Positions 38,016 to 49,916 of a stretch of DNA of 64,000 bases are shown one piece after another. The stretch comes from Saccharina japonica (lineage: Eukaryota > Sar > Phaeophyceae > Laminariales > Laminariaceae). Numbering within the stretch: position 1 is the stretch's first letter; each line of letters opens with the position of its first letter. A program made the position numbers and the translations under genes. The notes under the pieces were generated by a model. It searched no databases. It saw nothing but the letters and a program-made list of their open reading frames with translations, and had not been told where the DNA came from. The DNA lies in the NCBI GenBank assembly GCA_008828725.1, contig MEHQ01004066.1, forward strand, positions 389,347 to 453,346, read 5' to 3'.

Positions 38016-40850
38016 CTCCGCCCGTGGCGCTAGCTTTGCATTGGCCATAGTACTCGCATTAACAGTGTGCTGTGATGTGTGATGTACCACTCTGAACCGG
38101 AAAATAAGAACCACCATGCGGGGCGGTATCGACCCAGGGGGTGGCTGTTTTTGTCCCCGGGTTATTGGAGTTGTAGTTGTCCGCAAGGATTTTTGATCCG
38201 GGGATGCGACGTTGTCATCCCCGGGTGCGGTGGGACCTCGCCGTTGCCCCGAGGGGCAACTCGCGCTGCGCGCTGGCTCCATGAGAGCCAGCCAACTGTA
38301 AATCAGCCCGTGGGGTTGGGGTTTCCACACCTTGTGGGGCGGTATCGACCCCGGGGATGTCCGTTTTCGCCCCCGGGTTGTTGGAGTTGTAGATGTATGG
38401 AAGGATTTCTGACCCGGGATGGGACGTTATCATCCCCGGGTGCGGGGGGGCTTCGACGTTGCCCCGGGGGGCAACTCTCGCCGCACGTTGGCTCTATGAG
38501 GGCCAGGCAACCGAAAATTAGCCCGTGGGGTTGGGTTTTCCACACCTTGTGGGGCGGTATCGACCCGGGGTGTGATTGCTTCGTCCACGGCGTCGTTGGA
38601 GTTGTAAATTTATGGAAGGACTTCTGACCCGGGCGTGGGATCATATCATCCCCTGGAGCGGCGGGACCTCGTCGTTGCCCCGAGGGGTAACCCTCTCTGC
38701 GTGCTGGATCTCTCGGCTCCAGCGCTGCAGCCAAATCAGCGATCAGCCAATGGTGGTAGTGTTTGTGGGGCGGTATCGAGCCCGGGGATGTCATTTTCAT
38801 CCCCGGGTTGTTGGATTTGTAGATGTGTGGAAGGATGTACGACCCGGGGATGAGACGTTATCATCCCCGGGTGCGGTGGGACTTCGACGTTGCCCCGGGG
38901 CAACTCACGCCGCACGCTGGCTCTATGAGGGCCAGGCAACCGCAAAAAAAACCGTGGGGTTGGGGTTTCAACACCTTGTGAGGCGGTATCGACCAGGGCG
39001 GTGTCCGTTTGTGTCCCCGGGTCTTTGGAGTTGTACATGTATGGAAGGACTTCTGACCCGGGGATGGGATCATATCATCCCCGCGTGCGGCGGGACCTCG
39101 CTGTTGCCCCGAGGGGCAACCCTCGCTGCGTGCTGGCTCCAAGAGCTCCAGCGCCCCAGCCAAATCAGCAATCAGCCAGTGGTGGTGGGGTTTCAACACC
39201 TTGCGGGGCGGTATCGACCCGGGAGATGTCTGTTTTCGTCCTCGGGTTGTTGGAGTTATAGATGTATGGAAGGATGTACGACCCGGGGATGGGAAATTAT
39301 CATCCCCGGGTGCGGCGAGACTTCGACGTGGCCCCGAGGGGCAACTCTCGCCGCACGCTGGCTCTATATGGGCCAGGCAACCGTAAAATAGCCCGTGGTA
39401 TTGGGGTTTCCACACCTTGTGAGGCGGTATCGACCCGGGGGATGTCCGTTTGCGTCCCCGGGTCGTTGGAGTTGTAGATGTATGGAAGTATTTCTGGCCC
39501 GGGAATGTTATCATATCATCCCCGGGTGCGGCGGGACCTCGCTGTTGCCCGGAGGGGCAACCCTCGCTGCGTGCTGGCTCTATGAACTTCAGTGCCCCAG
39601 CCAAATCAGCAATCAGCCAGTGGTGGTGGGGTTTCCACACCTTGCGGGGCGGTATCGACCCGGGGGATGTCTGTTTTCGTCCTCGGGTTGTTGGAGTTGT
39701 AGATGTATGGAAGGATTAAGGACCCGGGGATAGGAAGTTATCATCCCCGGGTGCGGTGGGACGCCCCGAGGGGAAACTCTCGCCGCACGCTGGCTCTATG
39801 AGGGCCAGGCAACCGAAAACGTTCCCGTGGTATTGGGGTTTCCACACCTTGTGAGGCGGTATCGAACCGGGGGATGTCCGTTTGCGTCCCCGGGTCGTTG
39901 GAGTTGTAGATGTATGGAAGGATTTCTGACCCGGGGATGTGATCATATCATCCCCGTGTGCGGCGGGACCTCACTGTTGCCCCGAGGGGCAACCCTCGCT
40001 GCGTGCTGGCTCTAGGAACTTCAGCGCCCCAGCCAAATCAGCAATCAGCCAGTGGTGGTGGGGTTTCCACACCTTGCGGGGCGGTATCGACCCGAGAGAT
40101 GTCTGTTTTCGTCCTCGGGTTGTTGGAGTTGTAGATGTATGGAAGGATTCATGACACGGGGATAGGAAGTTATCATCCCCGGGTGCGCCGGACTTCAACG
40201 TTGCCCCGAGGGGCAATTCTCGCCGCACGCTGGCTCTATGAGGGCCAGGCAACCGTAAAATGTTCCCGTGGTATTGGGGTTTCCACACCTTGCGAGGCGG
40301 TATCGACCCGGGGGCTGTCCGTTTGCGTCCCCGGGTCGTAGGAGTTGTAGATGTATGGAAGGATATCTGATCCGGGGATGGGACTTTATCGTCCCCGGGT
40401 GCCGCGGGCTCCCTGAGTCTCAGCCAATCAGTGACCAACTGATGGGGGTGGGGTTTCGATACCGTGCGGGGCAGTGTTGACCCGGGAAATCGCCGTTTTT
40501 GTCCCCGGTTGGTCGGAGTTGTAGAGATATGGAGGGATTTCTGATACGGGGATGGGAGCCTATCCTCCCCGGGTTCGGCGGAACCTCGGTGGCTCTTTTC
40601 AGCACCGATGTTCTAGAAAGAGCCAGCAGCCACTGGCATGGATTTGGGCAACCAATCAGCGGCCAGAATAGTAATAAAACAATCGTAAGTCAGCAGGTAG
40701 GCTGGCTAGAAGCGCTGCTAGAACTGCATCGGGATTGCGCCACGGCCACGGCTCGGCGCGGCATGAGTCCCAGTGTTCTGCGGGTTGAGGCACCTCCCTA
40801 CCCATGGGGGCAGGTGGGGCTGAATCGCTCTGGATAGCGCTGCTCAATTA
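38016..40850. repeat. Satellite array B, ~215-225-bp hairpin units
   Basis: The same unit and flanks as array A: leader TCCGCCCGTGGCGC then CATAGTACTCGCATTAACAG, about eleven units, a divergent terminal unit, and the right terminus ending in GGGGCTGAATCGC. GGTATCGACC occurs near 38126, 38341, 38561, 38777, 38986, 39211, 39426, 39650, 39857, 40084 and 40302. It inserts in or next to the intron after the exon 37018-37972. The only ambiguous base in the window (38015) marks its left edge. Confidence 0.92.
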
Positions 40851-40871
40851 CAGACAGACAGACAGACAGAA
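40851..40871. repeat. (CAGA)n microsatellite at array edge
   Basis: CAGACAGACAGACAG follows the right terminus of array B. The left terminus of array A starts with the complementary GTCTGTCTGTCTG, so this short repeat may belong to the element ends. Confidence 0.8.
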
Positions 40872-40914
40872 TAGCAGCATTTAATAATATAGATTCCGTT
40901 CAGATTGCTACATG

Positions 40915-41611
40915 TGTTTAAAATACCACCAGATGGTACTTCGCAGTAGGCTGCAAAGGCTGGTGCTGGTAGTCGTTAGACTGACCGAGCAGACACGCTG
41001 TGTCGAGGATGTGATAATTTGATAAAGCTTTAGAAGGTTCACTTCACTTCACTTCATATAAATTAACTTGATGATACCAGCGATGACGCTCGTCCTGTGT
41101 CAATGCAGTAGAGCCGCTTGGTAGAGCTGGACGTCGCAACTAGGGAAAGGTAGACAAACCACGTCACAATCGCAGGGAAGCCAGACGAAGAACTGAGCTA
41201 GGATATCTGACTACGAACTCTGCACTCCTCGTGGATATCCGGTAGGTACGTTACACAAAGAAATGCGGCACAACCTGAAAAACGCGGTGGAACCTACACC
41301 AACCAGCTTCAACACATTTAGAGAATCTGTGCAAGCGTAACATTCCAGCACACCCGCCAAGCACACTGTTGCCGTTTGGTCCGGCATAACCTTGTACCTG
41401 ATACCTGGTAGGTTTTGTCTATCATACGATATGCATTGACTCCGTATTGTTTCTATCCGCTGCGAGTAGAAGATGACATTGTCGTACTGATGAGCAACTC
41501 TGCAGGCTACTTGCTACTGCTGTCGCGCTGCAGCAAGTGTTAGCATGAAGCTGCACATTCGCTACAGAACATTGATAACGACGAGAAACGAAGTTCATCC
41601 ATTTCTTAACA
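40915..41611 (-). mobile_element. Ty1/copia 3' LTR (697 bp, minus strand)
   Basis: Read on the minus strand it begins TGTTAAGAAATGG and ends TTTTAAACA, canonical TG...CA. It is preceded directly by the polypurine tract TTGAGGGGGAG (plus strand 41612-41622). A fragment of the same LTR lies in opposite orientation at 53897-54162. No matching 5' LTR was found to the right, so the element is truncated. Confidence 0.82.
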
Positions 41612-41625
41612 CTCCCCCTCAATGG
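41612..41625 (-). other. Polypurine tract of the copia element
   Basis: On the minus strand, CCATTGAGGGGGAG abuts the LTR start TGTTAAG; it is the expected plus-strand primer site for reverse transcription. Confidence 0.8.
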
Positions 41626-42003
41626 ATGTCGAGTCTCCAATACAGCTGCAATGACGCAAATCAATACCCTCGATACCTAAACCCTTCACCGTGGGGTTAG
41701 ACCCAGCTCATGGCTTCTGCATAAAACCTCGTTGGAACTGGTGTCTTCTTTCACTGGTGAGTTTTGACAATGCAATGTAATGCATGTGTATACTACAAAG
41801 GCACTCTGAAACAAGAAACATATCGGTCGAAATGCTTTAAAGACCCATTCAAGCCACTCGTGGAGTTAACTGCCTTTTAGGAAGCAAACGGAATGGCTTA
41901 TAAAATATCGTGTGCAACACTGACTCTCGAACAACTCCCCCATCCGCGCAAACGTAGAAATAAAAACAAACAATAAACAATAAAATAAAATAAATTGAAT
42001 AAA

Positions 42004-43651
42004 CCAGATTTGTCTACTTCAGAACTTGAACTCGTTGACCAGCTCGAGGAGGTAGTGATGCCTGTCCTTGCTGGGATACTTGGTGCTGATGTCAGCGAGT
42101 TGATCTCCCGCCTTCGCGATGGAGATTATTCCCTACTTGACCAGCTCCTGGATGAAAAAATACCGCAGAGCCACGTGCTTGACTCGCGAGCTGTAAGTAC
42201 GGTTCCCGGCGACGTGCAGAGCCAAGGTGCTGTTGATGTACAGTTAGTAGTACGCAGTCGAAGAATGTGCCGAATCCCAGCTTCTTCATCATGTTTAAAC
42301 AGAACACCGTTTTTTTCATCGCTAGCGCTGCGACGAGCTCTGCCTCCATAGTGGACTGCGCCGTCAGCCCTTGCATTCCCACATTAAAGCTCACAGGGGC
42401 ATTTGAAAATAAGACAACGTATGAAGACACCGACTTGCCGTTATCCAGATTGTTGCCCCAGTTTGCATCGGAAAAAAGCCGCCAACTTGAAACCCTCTAG
42501 ATTTTATGTGATAGGGAAATCCGCCGTCCCGGCCAGGTAGCGAAGTAGGTGTTTTGCCGCCGCCATGTGAGCTTTGGGCGGTTTGGACATTACCCTCGCT
42601 AATTGGTTGACGGCGTACAAAATGGCATAGCGAGTCACCTGTCCGAGGTACATTACACTGCCCGTGATGGCCTGGAAACGGTGTTTCTCCTCCTTGTTTA
42701 AAAGCTTCTCGTCCGGTTGGTCCAGTGAAAGCTCTTTTCTCACACCAGATGTGTACGTAGGATTGCAACTTGCCATGCTGTACCGCTCTAGGATGGACTT
42801 GATATATTTGTTCTGGGTAATGGTCACCGTCCCCTTGTCGCGATCACGGATGACGCCCATTTCGAGCAAGAGTGACACGTCTCCCAAGTCCGTCATTGAG
42901 AAACGGCTCATCAGCTTCTGCTTGATCCGCCTGAGTACGGTCAGGTCTTTTCCCATCAGTAAAACATCGTCGACGTACAGGGTTAGGATGATGATGTCGC
43001 CGCCCTCCGAGTAGGTGAAGACACACGGGTCCGACTTGAGGCTTTTAAAGCTGAATTCCACCAGATGTCTGTCGATTGTGTTCGACGAGTTGGTTGGGCT
43101 GTGGCGAAGGCCGTACAGGTTTTTAAGAAGTTTCATCCCCATTGGAACTCCGCTTTCGTCCAACACTTCACCAGGTAACTGACCCCACCCAAGTACAACA
43201 GCGCGTCCCTTGTGGGAGTTGTCGGCCTTGACTTTGTAGACCCATCGACTGGCGATAATCTTGTGTTCTGTGGGGACAGCAGTCATCGGTAAGAGGGTGT
43301 AAACGTTGTTATTTTTGAGACTTGCCACTTCGTTGTCTGAGGCTACCTTCCACTGTGCCTTGGCCGGTAGAGTCATGGCTTCTTTGAAAGTGTTTGGGAT
43401 TATTTCCGCATTCTTCCCCGCGGCACAGTTTCGAACGTTGATCGCGGCAAAGGCACGGCTGACTCTTCTGCGTATGTCTCGTGCGCAACATCTGGCAGGG
43501 TCATCTTGGTGTAGAGCTTCAGTCCTCGAAGCTCGGACAGCGCGGACCTGGTGACAATTGTTGCTAGATAGGCAGAATTTGAACTGCTGTTGGCGCTACG
43601 CTTCACAAAGGATTTTGCTGCAGTACCAGTAAGCGTAACCGTGGGCATCAC
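42004..43651 (-). pseudogene. Ty1/copia pol remnant: reverse transcriptase and RNase H
   Basis: Minus-strand frames read through the pre-RT linker, RT and RNase H of a copia polyprotein. Seen: VYTLLPMTAVPTEHKIIASR, SRWVYKVKADNSHKGRAVV, NLYGLRHSPTNSSNTIDRH, the catalytic LYVDDVLL, VTRYAILYAVNQLARVMSKP and KHLLRYLAG; then RNase H with GLTAQSTMEAELVA. After GRAVVLGWGQ about 80 residues including the first RT catalytic aspartate are missing, so RT cannot be active. Frameshifts near 42500 and 42250 and an in-frame stop (near 42140) break RNase H. Protease and integrase are absent. Confidence 0.9.
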
Positions 43652-43744
43652 CTCCAGCCGCGAATGTCCCCTCTGTTGGAGCGGCGATGGTGCAGCCGGC
43701 GATGACTCCAGGGAGGCTCCACCAGGTGATACTGGCTCCTCCAG

Positions 43745-44750
43745 CTATTCGAAAACGCCCCCCTGCGGAGCTCCCTCTGGCGATGCTCCACCTTGTACAC
43801 GGCCTCCTTCCAGGGCGCTCTCCAGCGACGCTCCCCCGGACACAAAACCCTCGTACGGTGATCTTACGGCTCCTCCGTCCACCATGTCCCTCAGGGCGAT
43901 GTCGCTGATTCGGTCCAAGAGTTCGGCCACCGGTAGGTTCACTGAGAGCCCACCTGCGGCGATAGAACCAGCCGTGAGAGCGGATCCTTTCTCCATGCGG
44001 GTGATTCCCTTAAACATTTCTGGCTGCCCATTGGTGTTCGTCGAGACCATGCGGGCATAAAGGGAGTCACCGGATAAGAGCCACAGATAGTAAAGTATGG
44101 CCACCATCACTAGAGCACGGGTGATCGCAGTCAAGACCCCGAGGATGCGGCCTCGAAGCTGCAGTTTCTGGAGTGGTCCTTCCTCGATCATGAAGGCCGA
44201 TCCGTTGGTCTCTTCTCCGCTGATACCGCCGAAAGATCCAAACAACCCGTTAGTGTCGACTGATTCCTCCGTTGGCCCGAAATGCCCGAAATCTTCCTCC
44301 TCCACCGGCGCTTCCACCCCGGGAAATGAGATAGGGTGGTTGGGATCATAAGAAGCGACATAATTCGCTCTCCCGTTGTTTGAACTGTTGTAGTGCTGCT
44401 GATGCTGCTTACGGCAATCTGCGTCGCTGTGTGTTGTTGACTTATGGAAAGAACACCACTGCTTTCCATCGCCTCCTCTCCTCCCGTTTCCGGGTGATTT
44501 GTTTGCGTGGCGAGGCGTGTGCTGTGGTCGTTGAATTTGTTGGCCCCATTGATTTCGCCACGCCGGTGCTCTTTGTCCTTCAGGACGGCGCAGTCTTGTA
44601 TGGTGTGTCCGACTCGTTTGCAGTAGGTGCACTGCACGTCCCTACCGTTGTGTCCTGCCACGTGCATGGCGATGTCCGACCTGCGACCGGCTTGACGCTG
44701 GAAGGGCGGGAAATGTGGTCGATGTACATGGTGTGTACCATGTGCTAGAT
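43745..44750 (-). pseudogene. Ty1/copia gag C-terminal remnant
   Basis: One minus-strand frame holds a CCHC zinc knuckle, CTYCKRVGHTIQDC (~44590-44631). The next gag motif, WCSFHKSTTHSDADC, is in a different frame, so at least one frameshift lies between. An earlier frameshift near 44680 separates HTMYIDHISRP from the knuckle. Downstream there is an odd hydrophobic segment (RALVMVAILYYLWLLSG) and an Ala/Gly-rich tail. Protease and integrase should follow but are deleted. The gag N-terminus is missing here; a gag N-terminal piece lies at 53.2-53.7 kb on the same strand. Confidence 0.82.
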
Positions 44751-44922
44751 GTCTTCCAAACCAAAATCCCGCTTCTCATAGCTGGCGGGTTAGTACTCTC
44801 TCGTATTCAATGGGAAGAGCACGTTAAATAATGTCCTCGTACTCGGCGTTTGAGGGAGATATTTCGTGCTCACCCTTGCTATTTAGGGCTGATTACGCTT
44901 TCATGCAGCGATTGGAAACACT

Positions 44923-45207
44923 ATGCTAAACGCACTATTAATATGTATAGTGTTCTCACAGCTTATTGTAGTCTCAACACTTAAGGCCCAGCATTTCACG
45001 GAACCGTCGACGACTTTCCACTGGAATGTCACGGTCGTGGGTACACGATGCAGACACGATGCGGCAGGTCGGCATGTGTTTTGGAGAACATCGGGTCGGA
45101 AAGCCTCGCCCAAACGAAGTGCGTCAGTTGTAATGGTGTACCTAGTTTTAGTAACGCGAGACAGGCGTTTTGGTACATGGGAGACAGTACGTGGCTTATG
45201 CGAGTGA
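44923..45207 (+). CDS. Small ORF with signal-peptide-like start, unknown
   Basis: 94 codons from ATG. The first ~22 residues (MLNALLICIVFSQLIVVST) look like a secretion signal; the rest is basic without recognisable motif. It may be a first exon or chance. Confidence 0.2.
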   Translation: MLNALLICIVFSQLIVVSTLKAQHFTEPSTTFHWNVTVVGTRCRHDAAGRHVFWRTSGRKASPKRSASVVMVYLVLVTRDRRFGTWETVRGLCE

Positions 45208-45669
45208 CTACAGTAGTGTGGTTAGCCTTCCTTGGGTGGGAATTCGTGGGAATACAGCACACGACTCTACGCCTTCAAAGTACTGTTGCCTTAAAAATGA
45301 CCCACAATCCTTGCCACCAGGAAAGCGGCAAGATAAAGAAGCCTGTGGTTTCTGTGTCCCCCCCCCCCCTACTGTTGAACTACGGCGACAGCGAGACCAT
45401 CGTGATCTCGCGCAGTTTGTACTGTCGTCGATGCAAAGTCTGGTTGACAGTTGCCTTCTTAGTTGTCAGGCGCCGCTGTACCCATGAGCTTGTATGGAGT
45501 TTACGGATGCGTCTGACGTGTGAAGATAAGCACTAAACAGTATCATTGCGATGAACATGCCCGATGGAGAACACTCCAGGCCGATCACAGGCCGATCGCC
45601 TGCCGGTCCTTTGCTTCATTCCGCTTTATGTTGCCGCTATGCCGCTTGCCTCTCATGTCATGCACCCAT

Positions 45670-45811
45670 TAGACGGACTATACTTCGACATTCGTGGAGA
45701 ATTCGAAGCTTAAACGCCAGCTGCTCAAGGTGGAGAAGGACGCCGAACGGCTCCAATCAGCGAAGGAAAGGGACTTCAAATCTGCAACAAAAACCGTCCG
45801 TATTGCTAGGG
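45670..45811 (+). CDS. Orphan coiled-coil exon, unknown gene
   Basis: Acceptor CCATTAG and donor AGG|GTGAGA enclose an open frame with no ATG. It reads FVENSKLKRQLLKVEKDAER followed by LQSAKERDFKSATKTVRIAR, strongly helical and heptad-like, with good codon bias. I see no partner exons nearby. It is possibly a relic or part of a gene whose other exons I could not detect. Confidence 0.35.
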
Positions 45812-45861
45812 TGAGATGTCAACACGAACGCAAGCTGCAAATCCACCGAGTTGGCGTTATG

Positions 45862-48800
45862 TGATGTCAACTTTACCAGCCACCCGCCGTAGGCAGTTTT
45901 ATTGTTCAGCGTTCAGTGTGTGGGCGCATGTATCGATCTCAAATCCCCAGGCACAAGCGTCCAACACCGATGGCTAAAGGCAGCTGTATAAGTGAGCTCA
46001 TGCCGGCCATTTTTCGAGTGTAAGATCTCGTAAGTCCCCTCTTCAACGACGGTAAGCTGAAGGTCATACATATGTCATAAGGGCATAGGGCAATTCAAAG
46101 ATTTTGCATCGCTGCAACGAAACTCGCGAAACTCTAGGAGCGCCACTGCAACACGATAAATCCCGGGCGGTCCCTTTGCCAAGTTGTTGAACACTATTTG
46201 ATTCCTACTGCAAAGCAACCCCACCAAGATAGATCCCTATACTACAGTGCCATGATACAGTACCGCAGAGCTGGAGACAATTGCGTGGAGGAATAACCCC
46301 CCAGTTTTCTCGATGTGTGCTCATTCTGCAACCAATTGTTGTGCTGCCCGCAGGTATGCGTGTACGGGGTCATGGTGGTCTACATGTGGGGACAGCCGTT
46401 GATTTGCTTCTCCTCGGACTATCTCTGGCCTTCAACGTTTTCGCATGCCCTGTCGGGTGGCAGAGAGGCGGGGAGCGTGGGGGCACTATCCATTGTTGCA
46501 ATGTTTATATTCGGGTTGGCACCAAGCTTCTCCCCAGTGGGTTGATCGCACGTTGCTTTGCGTATCCATCTACCGGTATGGAGGGTTATCTACCGGCATC
46601 AAGCTCTACCCGCAGACAAGAGGCATACATGTGAACGGTTCTGGTGTGATGGTGGCTGACACAATCTACTTGGACGTAAATTCCCCGAGCTTAGGTATCC
46701 ACTTTTATTGCGATTCCAAAGGAAATGTTCTATGACCAAGTCTATGACCAGGCCTATGACCAGGTCTTGACGAGGTGTATGAGCAGGACGCCCGTCGGCA
46801 GTGACGGCGATGGGTTTACGGCGAGGTGTACCTTCCCGTTAAGTCTAGTGCATCCATATCACATACCAGGTACTAGTTTAGTAGTACCACCAGATACCTG
46901 GTACTTGCCAAGCCAGTGCTCTATATACCAGCTGCTACGCACCCTGTCGAAGTCCCCGTCGTCTGTTACGAACTGGGTTGGGTTGCTACTGTAGTAGGCT
47001 TGGCGGTACTTACTTGTAGTGCGTTGTGTGGTGTAGTGCATCCTTGTCCGACGTATTTATAGCTCGGGAGTATATGTATGGCCGTAACCAAGTTCTTGCG
47101 TTGCCCTTCCAACGGACAAGCCTCATCCACTCGGCCGTGATGCTTGGCTTTGTTCCTGGTTGGTGCCCTGCTTTACACGAGAAGGGTGGGCTGAGTACGA
47201 GCTGTGTACGTAATAGGAATTGTTGCGCGGGTTGGACGTGCTTCTCGTAGCCTGGTTTTGGGTGGCCGGTGAACTGCTGCCACGCGGGGAGATATACGCG
47301 TAGTAGCCGAACGGTAAACGAGATCTGCATTAGCACCCTTTTTTCTTCTTTTCACAGGGCTCGCAGATTTTGAGCTGTTGTTGCTACTGTAGTGAGCTTG
47401 GCAATGCGGTCGAGCACTGCGCATGCATGCATGCCTTTGTTTGTTAATGTACGTGATAACCCCAAAACGTAGCGTAGGTATTCGTGGCGGCTTGAAGTAG
47501 ATGCAACTCGTACACTACGAAGTGGCTGCGACGGGCTCTTGGATTGAGAGATACAGCTTCACGTGGTCATAATACGAAACCAATATACGAAAACACCCTC
47601 CCTCGCTATCCCGCCAGGGCCACGGGATTTTTATGATGATACTCTGATGACACAACAAGTACCACGCACGGTCTTTTATGTCGGCTTGGCCGGCGTAAAC
47701 AATAAACAATGCTCCGACCCGGGAAATACACAGTTCTACTCGTAACGCGTCCAATTCCCCTTAGTGGCAAGCGGGCTCTTTATTGTACTTGAGTGTGTTT
47801 GCAGGATAACGTTGCTCACTGCGCTTTCTGAACGACCGAAACGCGGGTCGCTTCGCGCAGTGCCTTGAGTTGCGTACGCAATGGTTCGTAGTAGTAGTGC
47901 CAGGCATCGACTACCGTCTACGTATCACCACGTGACGATATTGGTGTTGTAGCGGCAGCTCGTATAAATAGCTATGATATTATAGGTAGGTGATGGATAC
48001 CCAGTTATTTGGTCCTCTCAAGTCCGCGGAAAGCCTTACTAAGTAGTTATTGTCATGCATTCAACAAGGTGCATGGCGACAGTTACGAAGAAAGGCACTG
48101 CTGCTGTGTGTGGTGGTGTTGTTGTACTATAATACTATAGTAACTATACTATTAATACTATACTAACACTGCTTGCTTGTCTGCTGCTTCTGTATTCGCT
48201 CCAAGAAGTGCAGGACAGGAGTACGAGTGAGTATAGACAAAGTATTAAACTGTTGTACGTAGTCTATAATGATGAATGGCGATTAATAATGCATAATGCT
48301 GTCAAGTTGGAGGACAGCGTCATTGAGAACCGAGAGCACAAAGTTTCAATCTCATTTCATTTTTCATCGACAGTCATTTCCACAGCGTACACTTTAAATT
48401 TCACATTCGGCTCGATCATGTTGAATGAAACGCAAGCAAAGCAGCAGTAGGTACAGGACCACCCAATAATAATATAATAATGAGGAATCGAGCTGTTACA
48501 AGAAAGGGAGGCTGGGATGTACACAGACAGGAAGATAACAAATTCGTCAGCCGTTGTATATACTGAAGTTACAGCAGCAGGTGCTGATGTATTTTTCGAT
48601 AAAAAACGAGCGGAAAAGCACATAGTCAAATTACACTCTGTAAGAGAGACAATCCCTAAGAAATTGGGTTTCAAAAAAGGAGCCGTAAAAGAGGGCCCTT
48701 CCCTCTCGTCACTCCGTCACACCGAACGATACAATCTGCGAGTCATCCAACCGAGCCTGCGACAGGGCGCTACGGACGCCATAGGTGGCCTCTACTACAT

Positions 48801-49916
48801 TCAACTACTCTCCCGGTCAGACCTCGAGCTTGAAAGACTCCGGCTTCGTGGCTACAGGCTTTTTATCTGTTCTGCTGTGCTGCTGTGGAAGCCGCAGAAA
48901 AATCGTTTTTTTTAAATATAATTGTGTGCTCTACTAGCTGATGAGCTGTTCGAGTACCCCATCCCCTATTATATCAAATAACAAAACACGCAACATTTTT
49001 TTCTGCAAATCCTACTCGCAGACCAGAGTGGGAACAATAACACGGTAGCTGCTCAGAGGTCGGACGTGTGCAATCCAGAGGACACCAACTAGACGCTACA
49101 CACCTTGCAATCGTGCACGAGGTATACACCGGCAGGATCTCGAAGGTATGGCATTTTGCATCCACGCCTTGGGATAGACGGGCGCAAAGCCTGTTCGGGT
49201 TCTATAGCAGAAGAGACCATATCTTAACCCCAACAACTGCAGGCACGAAATACTTAGCCTCTGGCGGCGGCCGTCGATGCTGCTACGTCTAGTGAATGCG
49301 CTACCGCAATCCGGTACCCGGCCTGGTGTTGACTGTTGCAACAGCAGTGAGGCGGCCTGTAGGCTGCCTGAACGAGATGGTTCCAGTTCGGTGCACGACG
49401 TTTACATACCTCAATTTGAATTGTTTTTCATCATATTTTCAAATGTCTACCTGGTATCAAGGATCATGACATGAAATAACGTTGCGCATGCAAGTACCAC
49501 ACGTATCTTAGCATGGAATGTGTAAGCACGCTCGTCTAATACAGGTGCGCGTAGCTCGTTCATATACTCGAACACCAACCTCGCAGGAAGTGTTGCACCA
49601 TAGCATGCCCGATTGTTCTAGAATACAGGGTGTACGTCCAGCACATCCCGGTAATCGTGTGATTTGATACAGTTCTTCACAGAGATACTCGTATTGTACA
49701 TTTTTTTAGGGCCGCACCGCTGCGGTGTGGGTCACGCAATCAACAGAATACACACGGCATAGTGTTGGCTTACGAAGACTTGTTCCAAACATGTTGAGGA
49801 CGTGCGAGACTGTGTAGGCCGACGCCTTGATGGGTGGGCCCTATTGACCGCGCGACCTAATGCGTCCACCCTCGTTAAAGGAAAATGCGGTCTCCGTATC
49901 CAAGCCAAAGGTCACC
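45862..49916. other. Intergenic DNA, no gene recognised
   Basis: A possible membrane-type exon at 46354-46545 (acceptor TGCCCGCAG, frame VCVYGVMVVYMWGQPLIC) and a 132-codon ORF at 48517-48915 have no recognised homology. A hairpin TACCAGGTA/TACCTGGTA occurs at 46864-46906. The rest is unremarkable and AT-richer. Confidence 0.4.

Noticed and set aside
31218..40850. The arrays as a CRISPR array
   Set aside because: Repeats and spacers are not distinguishable, units are 215-225 bp, and the context is eukaryotic.
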